A stretch of DNA of 64,000 nt from Progne subis subis (Eukaryota > Chordata > Aves > Passeriformes > Hirundinidae): positions 13,928,707-13,992,706 of the forward strand of contig JAKJHU010000005.1 in NCBI GenBank assembly GCA_022316685.1. Direction: 5' to 3'. Position numbers and translations under genes: made by a program. Positions 1 through 12,700 of this stretch are shown here, one piece after another. A model generated the notes under the pieces. That model did not search any database, was not told the DNA's origin, and worked only from the letters and a program-made list of their open reading frames with translations. Positions within the stretch are counted from its first letter, which is position 1. Each line of letters opens with the position of its first letter.

Positions 1-161
1 ATAGAATTAAGAATCAATATGTCATTGCATCCAAAGCTAGATAATTTTAAATTTAATTAATCTTTTCTTCCATGGAAATTATATAGAGCTGTTAGAATTA
101 TGCAGGGTGGAAAACAACATTATTTAAAGGTTGTGAAAAGGCAGAAACACTTGATTGCCTG

Positions 162-175
162 CCCCCCCCCCCCCC
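162..175. repeat. C14 homopolymer
   Basis: An uninterrupted run of 14 C on the plus strand, followed by a TCCTTTTTT stretch. It is G14 on the sense strand of the gene. A low-complexity tract of uncertain true length, because such runs are prone to sequencing error. Confidence 0.95.
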
Positions 176-1841
176 TCCTTTTTTGGAAATTGTTTTCTTC
201 ATTATTTTTACAGATTTAAAAAATATGAATTTCAGCAGCTGATTTCCTCTGAAAGTCTATTCCTTCTATAGTTTCTTTCACAAGTTGGACTGAAGTGCAT
301 CACAGGATACACAAAACAGAAAAAGAATGGATCCAAGATGCATTTACCTTAAACAGGCATGTCCTTTCCCATTTTACCTTTGAACACAAAAATGTCAGTT
401 AGTTCTTAACTTAGGGTTTTTTTCCACAAAACTACAAAAATCTTTTAACTTTTATTTTCTGTTGGTTTAAAACAGCTCCTGCAACTTCATTCATAATTTG
501 TAAGAAACTGCTGTCCTACAGCAGCTGCTTCTAACACTTCCTCAGTAGAGTAGATTTATCTTTTGAAGTTCTCACTGCAGTAAGTTGCATCAGACTTACT
601 ACGCACATGGAACAAATCTAATACAAACTATTTGGCAACGCTTCCCCATGACCTGCACTAATGATGAACATACTAACTCATCTATTTAGAAAAGCAGACC
701 TAATCATGGCATCAAAAAGAGAACAGATTTGGATTGTCTTCCTCTGAATATCTGGAGGTTTCTCCCGATTTACAAACAAGTGTAGCAATTTCAATTTCAT
801 GTGGTCCTGTAGGTAATTTTACCTAATGCAAAATGACACACTAATGCAACATAACCAACAGCACTGGCCCAGACAAGAGAGATCTTTACACTTCAATTAA
901 AATGGATTTAGGTGAAGGTTAAGCAATGCATTAATGAATTAAAGAAAATGTATTTTATGCACTTAGCAGTCTTTCCTCCAAACTTTCCTTTAATTCGTCA
1001 ACTTTTTTGACAAATTTACCCACAAGAAATCCTTGAGGCTTCACACAAAGTGTCTTTCTACTTTCTTTTTGTTAGTTTTCACTAAACCTTACTGGAGGGT
1101 GAAGTACAATTTACCAAAACAATTTTTAAAAGTGGAAGCTCATTTTGTGGCAAAGGCTAGATTATGTCTTCCAAGAATCACATTTGGCAGGAGCCTTAAT
1201 ACAGCAGACTGCCTTGGTTTCCAGAGGTTACGTCTGAATTAAGAGAGCGCCAGCAACACCAGCCCATAAACAGTAACACAACATGTGAAGGAGAGCTGGA
1301 GCAGAGAGCTGAAGATCATGAAAAGTTCATGACTTTCTGAGAATAAATTTAGGATGTAAAAGCTGCTTACTGCTCAAGCAAGTACCATTAAGAACACACC
1401 TTTAATTCAGTACATTCCCTGGCTCTCTCATGCCTGGAAGAAGCCAGAAGTCTTCTGATTGATCTCCCTCCCTGCCCTCTATCCTTTTTGACAAGCCTGG
1501 AAGAACAAGACATGGTGACACTAATGCAAAGGGATGTAACACTTCATACTCAAGGAGTGAAATGTGGATTTGAGTGGCACAGAGATGGGGCCAGCAAATC
1601 TCCCCTTTACAACTACACAGGCAGAAGAAAGGGGTTAACAGCGCACATTTTGAGGGTATTCACGCTGCTGCTCTTCTGCACAGGTGTTGCCGGCACCTGG
1701 AAACACCTCCATTTGTCAGATGAACTCAGGACCATTGGCATGTGCATTTTGAAATTCTGACCACACAGAAAAATCCCACATTTGGATACATATGCTTTTC
1801 AGTCCATGACTTATCCAGAGAACAGCATGTATGTGGTTATT

Positions 1842-1922
1842 GGTTGGGTGTTTTTTTTGTGGGTTTGTGGGTTTTTTTTTTCTTTGGTGTGTGTGTGGTT
1901 TTTTGTTGTTTGTTTGTTTTTT
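1842..1922. repeat. G/T-rich low-complexity tract
   Basis: About 80 bp made almost only of G and T, with T8 and T10 runs, a short GT dinucleotide run and TTTG units. It becomes a C/A-rich tract in the gene's transcript. Open frames running through it give low-complexity peptides and are not genes. Confidence 0.9.
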
Positions 1923-2298
1923 AAAAATATACAAGTTCCTCTTGGCTGGATCCCTAAAGTTATAAATTACACATTCTGTGTTTAATGTATGCCATAATCT
2001 CGTTTGCCATTTTGTTTCCATAAAATGTTAAGTTTTATGGTGCCAACAACATAGCTAAATTCTCTCAATTTAAATAAAGCCCTTTAATTGCAATTTATTC
2101 TCATGTATAACCTGAGATGAAACCAAAAACTATTTCTATCTGAAGGACCAGAAAGAATATTCTTAATTTCTGCAATGCAATGATTCAATTTTTTTTCCTC
2201 CACCAGCTTTTCTGCTTCCCAAACTAGACACATTCCATCCTTTATGTCAAACATGTCAAAATAAAAACTGCCTCCAGATGCCAAAACAGGTCCCAGAA

Positions 2299-2326
2299 GG
2301 AAAAAAGAGAGAAATAAAGGAGAGGG

Positions 2327-2390
<64 letters not shown>

Positions 2391-2440
2391 AGAGGGAGAG
2401 AGCGAGAGAAGGAAAAGGTGGGAAAAAAGGGAGGAAAAAG
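2299..2440. repeat. Polypurine tract with 61-base poly(A)
   Basis: A-only from 2327 to 2387, flanked on both sides by G/A-rich sequence (AGAGGG before; GAGAGAGGGAGAGAG and GGAGGAAAAA after). An AATAAA lies about 9 bp before the A run, but it sits inside the purine repeat, so a retroposed mRNA tail is only one possibility. On the gene's sense strand this is a T61 polypyrimidine run. Confidence 0.95.
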
Positions 2441-3069
2441 ATTAGACTTTTGACCACTATAATGCACTATAATGAAGATATGATGGTCATCTGTAATCAT
2501 ATCAATTTGCTGCAATGATATGTGCTAAAACTGAACACAACAAAGGCGTGGTTTAATGGGTAAAAAAATGCATACACTTTCAATGCAGTCCACAATCCAA
2601 ACAAAATGTGGATAAACAACAGAATGATGATTCCTAATACTCTCAACTGTCAGCAGAAATGTCCCCAGTTATAGGGAGATTTTCTACAAATGCCTGATGA
2701 TCAAACTAAAAGCATCTTTCTATCAACAAATTCATTCCCACAATTTACATTTTTCTGTACTTATACGGAAATTCTTCTTACATCACATGATGACTGCTCC
2801 ATTCATTGCACTCCACCTCCAGCAATAACATTATGAATTAAGTCAAACATGTATAAACTGCCTTTTCAAACAAGGAAGACTGCCTTTTCAACATAAATAC
2901 ACAGAAATCCTTAAAATGCTTTCAAGAAGAAAGAGATAGCACTCAAAAAAATGCTGGTCAATGGCAAAGATGAATAGGAACTGATCTGTATAGTAAATAC
3001 ATTTCCTCTGGATACTGACACAGTGCATACAAGAGCAGGAATACTCCCTGTTGTGGCTGGGTTTGAATG

Positions 3070-3842
3070 GGCATTTACAGAAGGTTCAACAAGGCCAAGT
3101 GCTGAGTCCTGCACTTGGATCACAACAGCCCCAGTCAGGGCTAAAGGCTGGGAGAACAGCTGCTGGAAAGCTGCCCAACAGAGAAGGACCTGGAGATGCT
3201 GGTCAGCACCAGCTGAACATGAGCCAGAGTGTGCCCAGGTGGCCAAGAAGGCCAATGGTATCCTGGCCTGGATCAGCCGTGGTGTGGCCAGCAGGAGCAG
3301 GGAAGTGATTATTCCCCTGTAGTGAGTCCCCACCTCGAGTGCTGTGTCCAGTTCCAGGTCCCTCACTGTAAGAAGGACATGGAGGTGTTGGAGTGAGTCC
3401 AGAGAAGGGCAACCGAGCTGGTGGAAGCTCTGGAGCACAAGACTGATGAGCGACTAAAGGGAGCTGGGGGTGTTTAATCTGGAGGAGACTCAGGGATGAC
3501 CTTACTGCTCTCCACAACGCCCTGAAAGGAGGATGTAGCCAGGTGGGGGTTGGCCTCTTCTCCCCAGGCAATCAGTAACAGGATGAGGGGATGTAGCCTC
3601 AAGCTGCACCAGGGGAGGTTCAGTTTGGATATTAGGAGGAATTTCTTCACAGAAAGGGTGATTAGATACTGGATTTGGCTTCCCAGGGAGGTAGTGGAGT
3701 CACTGTCCCTGGAGATCTTTAAGAAAAGACTGGAAGTGGCCCTCAGTGCCATGGTATAGTTGACAAGGTGGTGTTCGGTCACAGGTTGAAGTCCATGACC
3801 TCAGAAATTTTTTCCAAACTAATTGGTTCTGTGATTCTGTGA
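3070..3842 (+). mobile_element. CR1 LINE, 5'-truncated 3' end
   Basis: The sequence follows the avian CR1 3' consensus: an AACATGAGCCAG and GTGGCCAAGAAGGCCAA block, a CACCTCGAGTGCTGTGTCCAG block, TTGGATATTAGGAGGAATTT, then a 3' end of repeated ATTCTGTG units (GTGATTCTGTGA at 3831-3842). It encodes the damaged C-terminal part of the CR1 ORF2 reverse-transcriptase protein. Recognisable pieces are [13 protein letters not shown] near 3230-3265 and RFSLDIRRNFFTERV near 3617-3660. They are in different frames, so the copy is dead. The start is approximate. It resembles the CR1-J/Y type and lies antisense to MTHFD1L. Confidence 0.93.
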
Positions 3843-5781
3843 AAAGAGTAAAATGATAGGCAACCAGGAGCACTATTTATAATATCAATGTCCTTTCAAA
3901 CAGACACATATCCTGCACAGTAGTAACACTCTTGGAAACCTGAAACTGGATCTGAACAAAAACCATGAGCTGGATGGTGAGAAAAATCTGCAGGACAGCC
4001 TCCTGAGCAACCACTGGCCAAATGAAGCCTGGAGATGGTCATAAGGGAACTCTACTCTGAGCAGGGAAATCAGGCACTTATAATCTCATAATATGAAGAG
4101 CACTGCATATAAGATACCGAACTAGCTTTTGTTTTCCAGCAAAATAACCACAGACCCCTGTATTTTGGCCTATTTCATGAATCAAAGAAAAGTAAAAGTC
4201 ACAGCTTTTGTCATACAGCTTCCTGGTACAAACTCTTAGATGAGCAGTTCACCTCTGAGCCCCAGCATATTTTGGGGGCTGTGCAAATGCAACAACTTCC
4301 GAGCAGCAAGAGGCAAGTGTTGCAAACGGAACTGGGAAAAAACAACTCAGTGTTATCACCTACGAGACGTTTACTACTTCTTTTCTGGGGGTGCATTTGT
4401 CATATTATGTTATGAATAGCATCACCTAAATGAAAAAGAAGTGTAATATAAATTAACACCACTGAGATTCCACAGTTTCAGGTATCCCCAAGTACAATTC
4501 TCCATCAGTACTTCAGCCCCTCACAGCAGACTGAAAATAAAGAGCCAAGCAGGAACTCTTAAGTGGTGTTGAATTTCATGCTGTTTTGTGAAAAAATATA
4601 AGTGAAAAGTAAAATCAAAGGAGATTTATTTTCAGTTATCTAAATTAATGTTAAAAAAGACTAGAAACAGTACAACAGGTTTCTACAGGTGACAAATTGT
4701 CATAGTTCTTCCAGCCTCAGTCTACCGGTTGCTTTTATTGAGTGAGCAAGTAACAAAACCAGGTCATCTCAGTGTAAGAGCTTACTGATGATTTACTAAA
4801 AGACAAACACATTTTCTACATTTCTCTGCTGCTTTCGCTTATGGCATGCTCATTTGATTGCAACACTGAAACGAGAAGACTACCTCCAGACACACTTGAT
4901 ATTCAGTATTTGTAGAGTGTTACCCTGGTAGGTGCCTTACAAGACAGGTAAGATTTGCCACTTCAGTGAGAGTTATTATGCAATCCTTTCCCATCCAACA
5001 CTGCAGCTCCTCATCGACACATACCCAGCGTCCTGGGTTTTATAGGCTGCTTTTGATGATAAAACCAGAATTCAAGGAGAATCAGCACAAGGTTTTCTGA
5101 AGATTGCAGGGGATATAAATGATATTTCTGTGACTACCACAAGCCTCCGTATGTTTAATCACTGATGTGTTGGTTGCTAAATGATGATTGAAACTTAGTA
5201 TCTTTATACCATTTTGCATATTTGTAAAAACAAGAAACGGTTGATTTGGACTCAAACACCCTTTTAAAACTGCTACAGACATGTAGTCTCCAAGTAAAAA
5301 AAGTGAAGTAAAAACCTGTAAGAAAGTGACATGAAAAAATAGCCCCTGAGCAGCTGTGCAGAAAAGGAACCATGACCTGATTACCTAATTCTCACTACTT
5401 TGCCTGAAAGCATGTACTCCAAAGTTAACTTTAGATTTCAGAGCATTGCTGAGCTTGAAGTAGGACAGCTCGTGCAGAACTTTAACATTTCTAGAATACT
5501 TTCTTTCCAATGGCAACATTGCTATATAAGACTAAATAGCTCATTCTGAATTTCTTCATGTTACTACCTTTTCTTATTAAGCCTAAAGCCCAGACCCTTA
5601 TGTTGTCTAAAGAAACATGGTTATTAAACAAAGTTGCTGTGGTCAGGCACCCCAGCCTAAAATATGCAATTAAAGAATTTATCTTCTGAAAATATGGAGA
5701 CCCTAGAGAGAAACTGTTTAGCCTACTAGCTCCAAACTTTGACATGTTATTAAAAAAATTATTAAAAATGTGAACCCAGTT

Positions 5782-5802
5782 AAAAAAAAAAAAAAAAAAA
5801 AA
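5782..5802. repeat. A21 homopolymer
   Basis: An uninterrupted A run preceded by ordinary AT-rich intron. There is no clear retroposed body upstream. Confidence 0.9.
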
Positions 5803-6039
5803 GTTCCATTAGTATCAGGCCTTTTTATTTGACTTCAAGAAAAGCTGCATGTCCAGCTGCCAGGCACTAAACTGTAAAGCGTCAATTGCTGGTATAGCTA
5901 TCATGGGATTATCATCCACAGGATGGTTATGGAGGCAAGAGCCAGAATTATCTCAAAGAAGCCAAACTTTGCTGTAAAAGTGAACACATTCCCATCTGGT
6001 GCCACACCTCGGATCTTTTGCAGCTGTCCTAGACGGCAC

Positions 6040-6345
6040 CACTATCCAGTGTCCTTCACTGGGAATACTCTCCTGACACAGCTTCATGCCATGGCCTTGG
6101 GTCCTGTCCCTGGCCACCAGAGAGAGGAAGTTGCAGCCCGCAATGAAGTTTTCCCCTCAGTCTCCTCTTCTGTTCGTTTCAGAAACCAAGTGATTTCAGC
6201 TGCTCCTCATAAAGCTTCTGCTTCACAACCATCACCATCTTCATAGCTCTCTTTGGATGCTCTCTAATAGCTTTATATCCTTTTTTTTAATGTGGCACCC
6301 AAAACTGCACACAGGGCTTGATGTGAGGCGAAGCTGGTCACAGCA
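6040..6345 (-). mobile_element. CR1 LINE fragment (minus strand)
   Basis: The plus strand reads as the complement of CR1. It has CTCTCCTGACACAGCTTCATG, then GGGTCCTGTCCCTGGCCACC, then TCCCCTCAGTCTCCTCTTCT, then a GCTCCTCATAAAGCTTCTG block, then CTCTCTAATAGCTTTATATC and CCCAAAACTGCACACAG. The order matches the same part of CR1 seen plus-strand near 58460-58790. Both element ends are missing and an internal segment is deleted, because the CCACCAGAGAGAGGAAG junction skips sequence. It lies in the same orientation as MTHFD1L. Boundaries are approximate. Confidence 0.85.
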
Positions 6346-6725
6346 TTTCATCACTGTATAAGTAAAGAATGCTCTTTCCAAGCAAACCCATTACCACTTA
6401 TCAAAAGCAAGAATCAGTACAAATGCTAGCATTTGTACCTTTTGTATTTTTTTTTAAATAAGGACACAATAAGGAATATCTCAGGAAATACTTTAGGATT
6501 TTTATGTGGGCGGGTGGGTGGAGTAGCAGCGTAACTTTATGTTTTAGCATTGTGCACAGAATGTAGGTCAGCCTACTCCAATGGAAATACCCCATGCTGA
6601 TTCTTCACATTCTTAGACATAAACATCTCATGATTTTGTAGGCCAGGAAATCGTGAATTTTATTCATGGTCCTGTCCCGGAATTGTGAGGGGGACCTTAC
6701 TATTTGTACCTCTGGACTCCTTATT

Positions 6726-6778
6726 TAAAAAAATAAAACAAAACAGAACAAACAAAAAATCCCCAACAAAAACAACCC
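6726..6778. repeat. A-rich (AAAAC/AACA) tract
   Basis: About 50 bp of A with interspersed C and occasional G or T. Low complexity, no coding meaning. Confidence 0.8.
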
Positions 6779-9700
6779 TTAAAATTTTGCTTGTCTAGCA
6801 AATTACTAATACATAGAGATAACATGTAAATGTTGAGTATTATAGCTTCTGTAGTCCATGTCACAACGTAATAAATTAGAGAAGCTCAGTTTCTAATTTC
6901 TCAGTAAATACTATTTTGTGCATAACAAATGCAGGATGCATTTATTTCAATATAACACAATCTGGAAAATGCCCTTCCTTCCCTATAAAAGCTATTTGTT
7001 AAATAATAACAGATCTATATTTTACTGTGCAAAAGTATAGCCTATTTTTAACCTCAAATTGTCACACAAAGTTTATGGAGAAAATACTTAAAGAAAGGAA
7101 ATCAGAGTCCATTTCCTGTTTTAACAAGGATAATCCCTTGACCAGAAGGCACAAATATTCATTCCTCTTTAATGTTAATTAGCACACTATTTATTTTATA
7201 TTTCACAATTTAATGAAAGAAAGCAAGTTGCTGGGAACATTATTAAGTTCAAAACGTCTTTCACCTTATTTATCCAGAACTCAATAAAACTCTTCAGTCA
7301 CAGACTTGCAGCCTCCAGCTAGGTTCCTGCTATTAGCCTTAAATCATTTTTAGAGTTTCAGTAACAGTAAGTTGCCAAGCTCAAATATACAGCTATCTAC
7401 ATCTGCTAGATAGTTTGTCTTATTGGGCAGTCTGGAAAAATACACTCACTTGATCCAAACTGTAAAGTTTTTGCTGCTATCAAGGAATCAATACTTGTAA
7501 AATTTGCAAATCAGCACTTGAAAAATGCATCAGTAAGAATGTTAAAAGGACAATGTTTTTTTTTCCTTTAGGTGGGCATAAGATAGCCTCTCAAAAAAAT
7601 TGCACATAGACAGGAGTTTTAAAATGTAACTACTCCTTCCCTAATGAATGTCTGAACCTCTAAATTTCCCATTTGGGCCATAGAGAACCTTTTCAGAAAC
7701 TGTAATTTCTTCAACTGATGAAGCTTATTAGGATGAACAAACAAAAATAGGGAGCATGAAACATAATTTCAATTTTTCTCTATAGAGAGGAACATCAAAA
7801 ATCTGGAAGTGACAGGAGTATGGCTGCTACTACTGCACTGAACCATGGCAGGCAGCAGTGATACCCATCCTGCCCCAAAGCAATCAGATTCAGTAACCCC
7901 TGTGTCTGGCAGCATCAGCCTCTTCACACAGCAAGTCACCCAAAATATCATGAATGGGGGAAGAGATACCTGGCTGCCCTCTCTAATGCTCTGTAAGTCT
8001 GTACATCTTCTGTATGGATACCATAATAAACCCTTAACACTGCTGTTCCAAGCCATCCCATAAACAGATTTTTGAGCTCTTCACATTTGATCAAAGTCCA
8101 CATCTACCAGGCTGATTGAATGAGCTCTTCACCAAACCCATTCACCTGCACTGGACACATCAGGTGTGCTAACCAGCACGGTCAGAGCTGTAGGCTGGGA
8201 CCAGGGTGGGCAGGCAGCACTGCTGCACCACAGAGAAGCTGCCACGATTCACCCACCTGCTTCCCTCTTTTGCCCTGCAGAACACCCAGCAAGAGGCATG
8301 CACTCAACTGCTCAAACTTGCACGTGCCTGCATTTCCACTGCAACATCCCTATTTCTTGTCTGAAATCATGCATAAAATCCAAGGGCAGTTGTCCAAAAC
8401 TGGTGCTGGCTTCTGTCCAAATTGCACTTCCCACTTTTAACTGATACATCTTTGTTAAAAGCAAGCCCCAAACAAAGAAGCTGTATGGGCATCATTTAAA
8501 GAGCCTTACTCTTCATACAGAATATCAGTCTCTTGTTTTTTTCCTTTCTTAACTGATGCAGCCATATCCATTCTTATTGGGGATCCTGGACTGTAAATCA
8601 GAGACAAGGGAATGAAACAGACAGAAGACATACCCAAACTGGTTATGATCACAGGTAGGTCTCACTGAACAGACAGCAAGGATCTTAATGACTCCCAGGC
8701 TCCCTGAAGGCCTTAAGCAAAGGACGCTTTCCCAGAGGCGTGCCTTTGGCTCCACGTGCGCTACAGGTGATTCCCATTTGCCCACACTGATGGCATCTGC
8801 AAGCCTAAGACAGCTGCAGCGAGTTCATTAAAGACAAATTCTCAGCTCTGAGGAGGGCAAAACATTCACAACCGCAATGTACAAAACTGTTTCAGAGCAT
8901 AATGAGTTCTCTTGGTTCCAGCATCGCTTAAACTTGTCCGCACTAGGCAGGCACTGCCCGTGATCAGTGAATCCCTACTGCCTGGGCTGGTGTGTCGAGT
9001 CAGCTCATCTTAACTGGAAACATGTGCTCAAGCCCTTGTGATCCTGGCATACCAGCCTGGGAAATTCCTCTGCAGCTGCTCTGATCCACCATACCTTCCA
9101 TGTCCCTTCACATGCCAAGCAATGGAAGTTAGGTCAAATTCCCTCAAGAGATGGGAGAGTATCAAAATGCATTTTCAGGGGATCAGTCTGAAACTTTTTC
9201 TGGCTAAAGTGAAACACGAAAGTCACCTCTTGTACTTGTAAGTAAGTTCTAAGTTTACCCATTCAGACAAACTACTTTATGTAAATACTGACATATCTAA
9301 GAGCTTGAACATAGTGTTATATTTCTATGGATGTATTTAATATAAATACGCTTGGAAAAGATGACCAAGGAAACCTGATTGATACAAGAAATACACTTGG
9401 TTCATTTCTATCACTATAAAGTTAATTTTGTTTAAAACCAAATTTAAACAGTTTCATAGAAAAAATTCTCTGACAAGGCTTAAAATATGGTAAGATGGGA
9501 AAATAATTTTGGAAAGTAGTGGACACTGGATACAAAGAAATAATTTCACAAGAGTCATACTGAAATTGCTTATAATGGAGGTTGTAGTAAGAAGAAAATC
9601 TCACCAGAACTAAACATTAAATAGCTTACCAAACTACAGGGTCTATTTTTTTCTTTGATATGTTATCTAGTAATTTCATCCTGTCCCAAAAAAGGTTTTT

Positions 9701-12700
9701 CTTCAACAATTCAGTTCACTGATTTCACACACACACCCCTACAAAACTTCTTTTTTATCCTCAGTAGAAATCAAATGAAAACCATTCATTCATTTCTCTG
9801 ACTACAAGTGCTGGCCCTCAAGGAATATATAGTTAGGTGGAATAAAGCAATAACAAGCTACAAATTTAATCTAGCCAGCAATGGGACATGGTCTTTCATT
9901 CAGAAGAGGCAATATATGGTACATTATTATGATTGCTTACTAGCAAACAAACAGCAGTGACAGCATGAACTATACAGAATCTAAGTGTCTTGCCTTTATT
10001 ATCTATCAAGATATGACAGAGGAGGAAGAGAAGCAGGTTTGTGGGATTTTTTTGAGGTGTTGTTTCAGGTTGTAAGAGTGTATTTTACCACATGCCTGTG
10101 TCACAGCCACGGCATGGAGGTACAGTGATCCAAAGCAATGTATATTTACTCTGTATTTCCAACAAGCACTGGCTTATACACATCAGTTTAAAACAGGTGA
10201 AGTGAACACTAAATGCACGGACTATATGGAAACTTTTCTTGTTTAAATACATTCAATTTTATTCACTTTCAAAAATTACAGAAATTATAATGATATTTTC
10301 AAGCCAGCTAAACTCTATTGTTTTCCTCTTAAATTAAAAAAAATCCTTAGTCATCAGCAAGGCATGTTCTGCTCTCCTGTAACTACATTCATTACTCACA
10401 TGACTTCTTCCTGCCCAGATCTTAGGTCATGTCATTGTTTTAACTAATGCTTTTGGAACACCTTCAAAGCTCTTTAACCCTTGTGGCTTTTATGTCAGTG
10501 ATCTCTTCCAGCTCTCCATGGACATCTCGGATGTGTCTTCAAATCATTTCACAGCTATCTCCTCCCATCAGTACAACTCTCAGTTTTTTTTCCTTTCCAG
10601 TAAATCCCATCTTTCCAATCCTGCCCTCAATCTTCTCTTCCATCTTCTGATCACAAATGGCCACAGACATCCTCGAATCTTAATTGCCTCATAGTCCACG
10701 CACCTGGGATGTTTGCAAAGGCGAACCATTCCATTATAATCTACAACTTTTTCCTCAGCCCTTCAGCTAAATCATTCACTTAGGACTATTTCTGCCTCAC
10801 CTACAGAGACCCTCCCCTCTCTGGCCAACCCACTACCATCACAACCACATCATGCAATCCACCAAGGGCCAGAAGTGGATTTTCTGTTATTACACTAACC
10901 TCAGCCTACTAACTAACCTCTCAGCCTTTAGCTTTTAGACACAACAAACTGAAGTTGATTGTCCTCACCCTCACTTCCAAGCCATCAGTCATACCTATCT
11001 GGTCACCCCCAGCCCATCAACCCTATTCTGAATAATTTATCAGCCTTCCACCAAGTATAACATCAGTCAGCATTTCCAGGTGTGCATGGCTGGTCACTGT
11101 ACAGGAATGATGCACCCTTTGTAATTCAGAAAACCTCTCTCCCTCATTGGGGTGACACCTACTGTAGTAGATACAAAGCCACATCATTTAACAGAGGGCA
11201 GTTTTTCTTTTCCTGTTACCAACTTTCATTTAGAACTGAACAACTCTTAACCTACTTTCCTATGTGAGTTGAACTTCATGGCTTTCCTTTACTCTTACTG
11301 CTTACACACTTCTTGCAGTTATCTCAAAACCAGCCCACAGAGGCTGTGAGCACCTAGCTTTCACAATCAGGTGTTCTGAGCACTGCTATAACACAGCAAC
11401 TACACAACACCCAAGGCAGGTGCCAAATGTCACATCCCCAGGGACATTTTTTAGACCAAGAGCAGTCAGAATACCTAGCAGAGCTTAAATCCTTGGTAAA
11501 TAACATAAAATTGAACTGTAAGCTAAATGTTTTACAAAGCAAATATAAACCTCGACATCATTTATGGTTTTGAAACATTACCCTGTGTAATGTTTCAGAT
11601 CACCAGAATGAGTTGAGCGATCAAACTACTATTATTCATCTGTTCCATAAAAGCACCTGAGAAAAGTGACAAAACGACAGTTTGGAGACAAACTGAGCAT
11701 CATGCACCACTGAAAAACTGCAATTTCACTTCAGGTGGCCTGGACTCCAGCTTATGTTCAATAGACACTCTCAAAACTTGTTAAGCTCTTAACCTCTAAG
11801 AGAGAAGAAATTTATTCAACTGGGAACAATATTTTCCTTCTGAAAGTATTAATAAAAATATTTACTTCTGAGGTCTTTTCCCTCTTACAATATCCAGGTA
11901 ATATTTTGGCAGGACACTTCTGGTTCTCACACACAAGTGAACTAGAGCTTTGTTCCTCCTATACACTGATTACAAACTACTCTGGGTGGCCCCAAGGGTT
12001 CCTTGCAAGGGGATGTAGTTTCAGCACTAGTTCCAGAGACTTGAACTTCTTTCTCTATGAGGACAAAAATATTTCTGTAATAGGTTGACCTTTCTCTAGA
12101 TATGTTGATATCTGGAGGATGTCAGTTCATTGTGAGAATTTGGAAGCTGGCATGACTCCAAAGGCTCCACATATTTTCAGAGTGACCATGCCTGTAATTT
12201 TAACCCATTGAAATGAAAAGTGCATGGCTGGAGTAGTACATACTTAAAATCTCACCGTGATTCAAACACAGATTTATTTCCTGCACCAGTCACTTGGTAG
12301 CATCACTTCACAAAAGAAAAAGGCCACTTGTTTTACTTCTATGACCTTCCTGCACTCTTGTAACTCACATGAAAAAGAACAATGGAACTGTGGCTGAATG
12401 TGAGAAAGCACCAAACTGCTATGGCTTTTTGGGTGGGTGTGGAGAGAAACACACATACTACAAAAAATCTAATAACTCCCCACCCAAGCATTGCTAGTGA
12501 ATGACCTCACTGGTTTCCTACATATACTCCAGCAGCTTTCCTGCCATCACTCTGTTAAGCCAAGCAATGATGTCAACAGTCCACCTGTGAGAGTGATGCA
12601 GCCCTCTGGGTCATGGTCTCAGAGAACTTGGATAAAAGCTGTGCCAGTGTTAATTAAATGCACCTCTTGTTTCACTGCTGATTTCCTCTGATAAGGCTCA

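Noticed and set aside
2084..2515. 143-codon minus-strand open frame
   Set aside because: Its core is a poly-Phe stretch from the A61 tract; not a protein.
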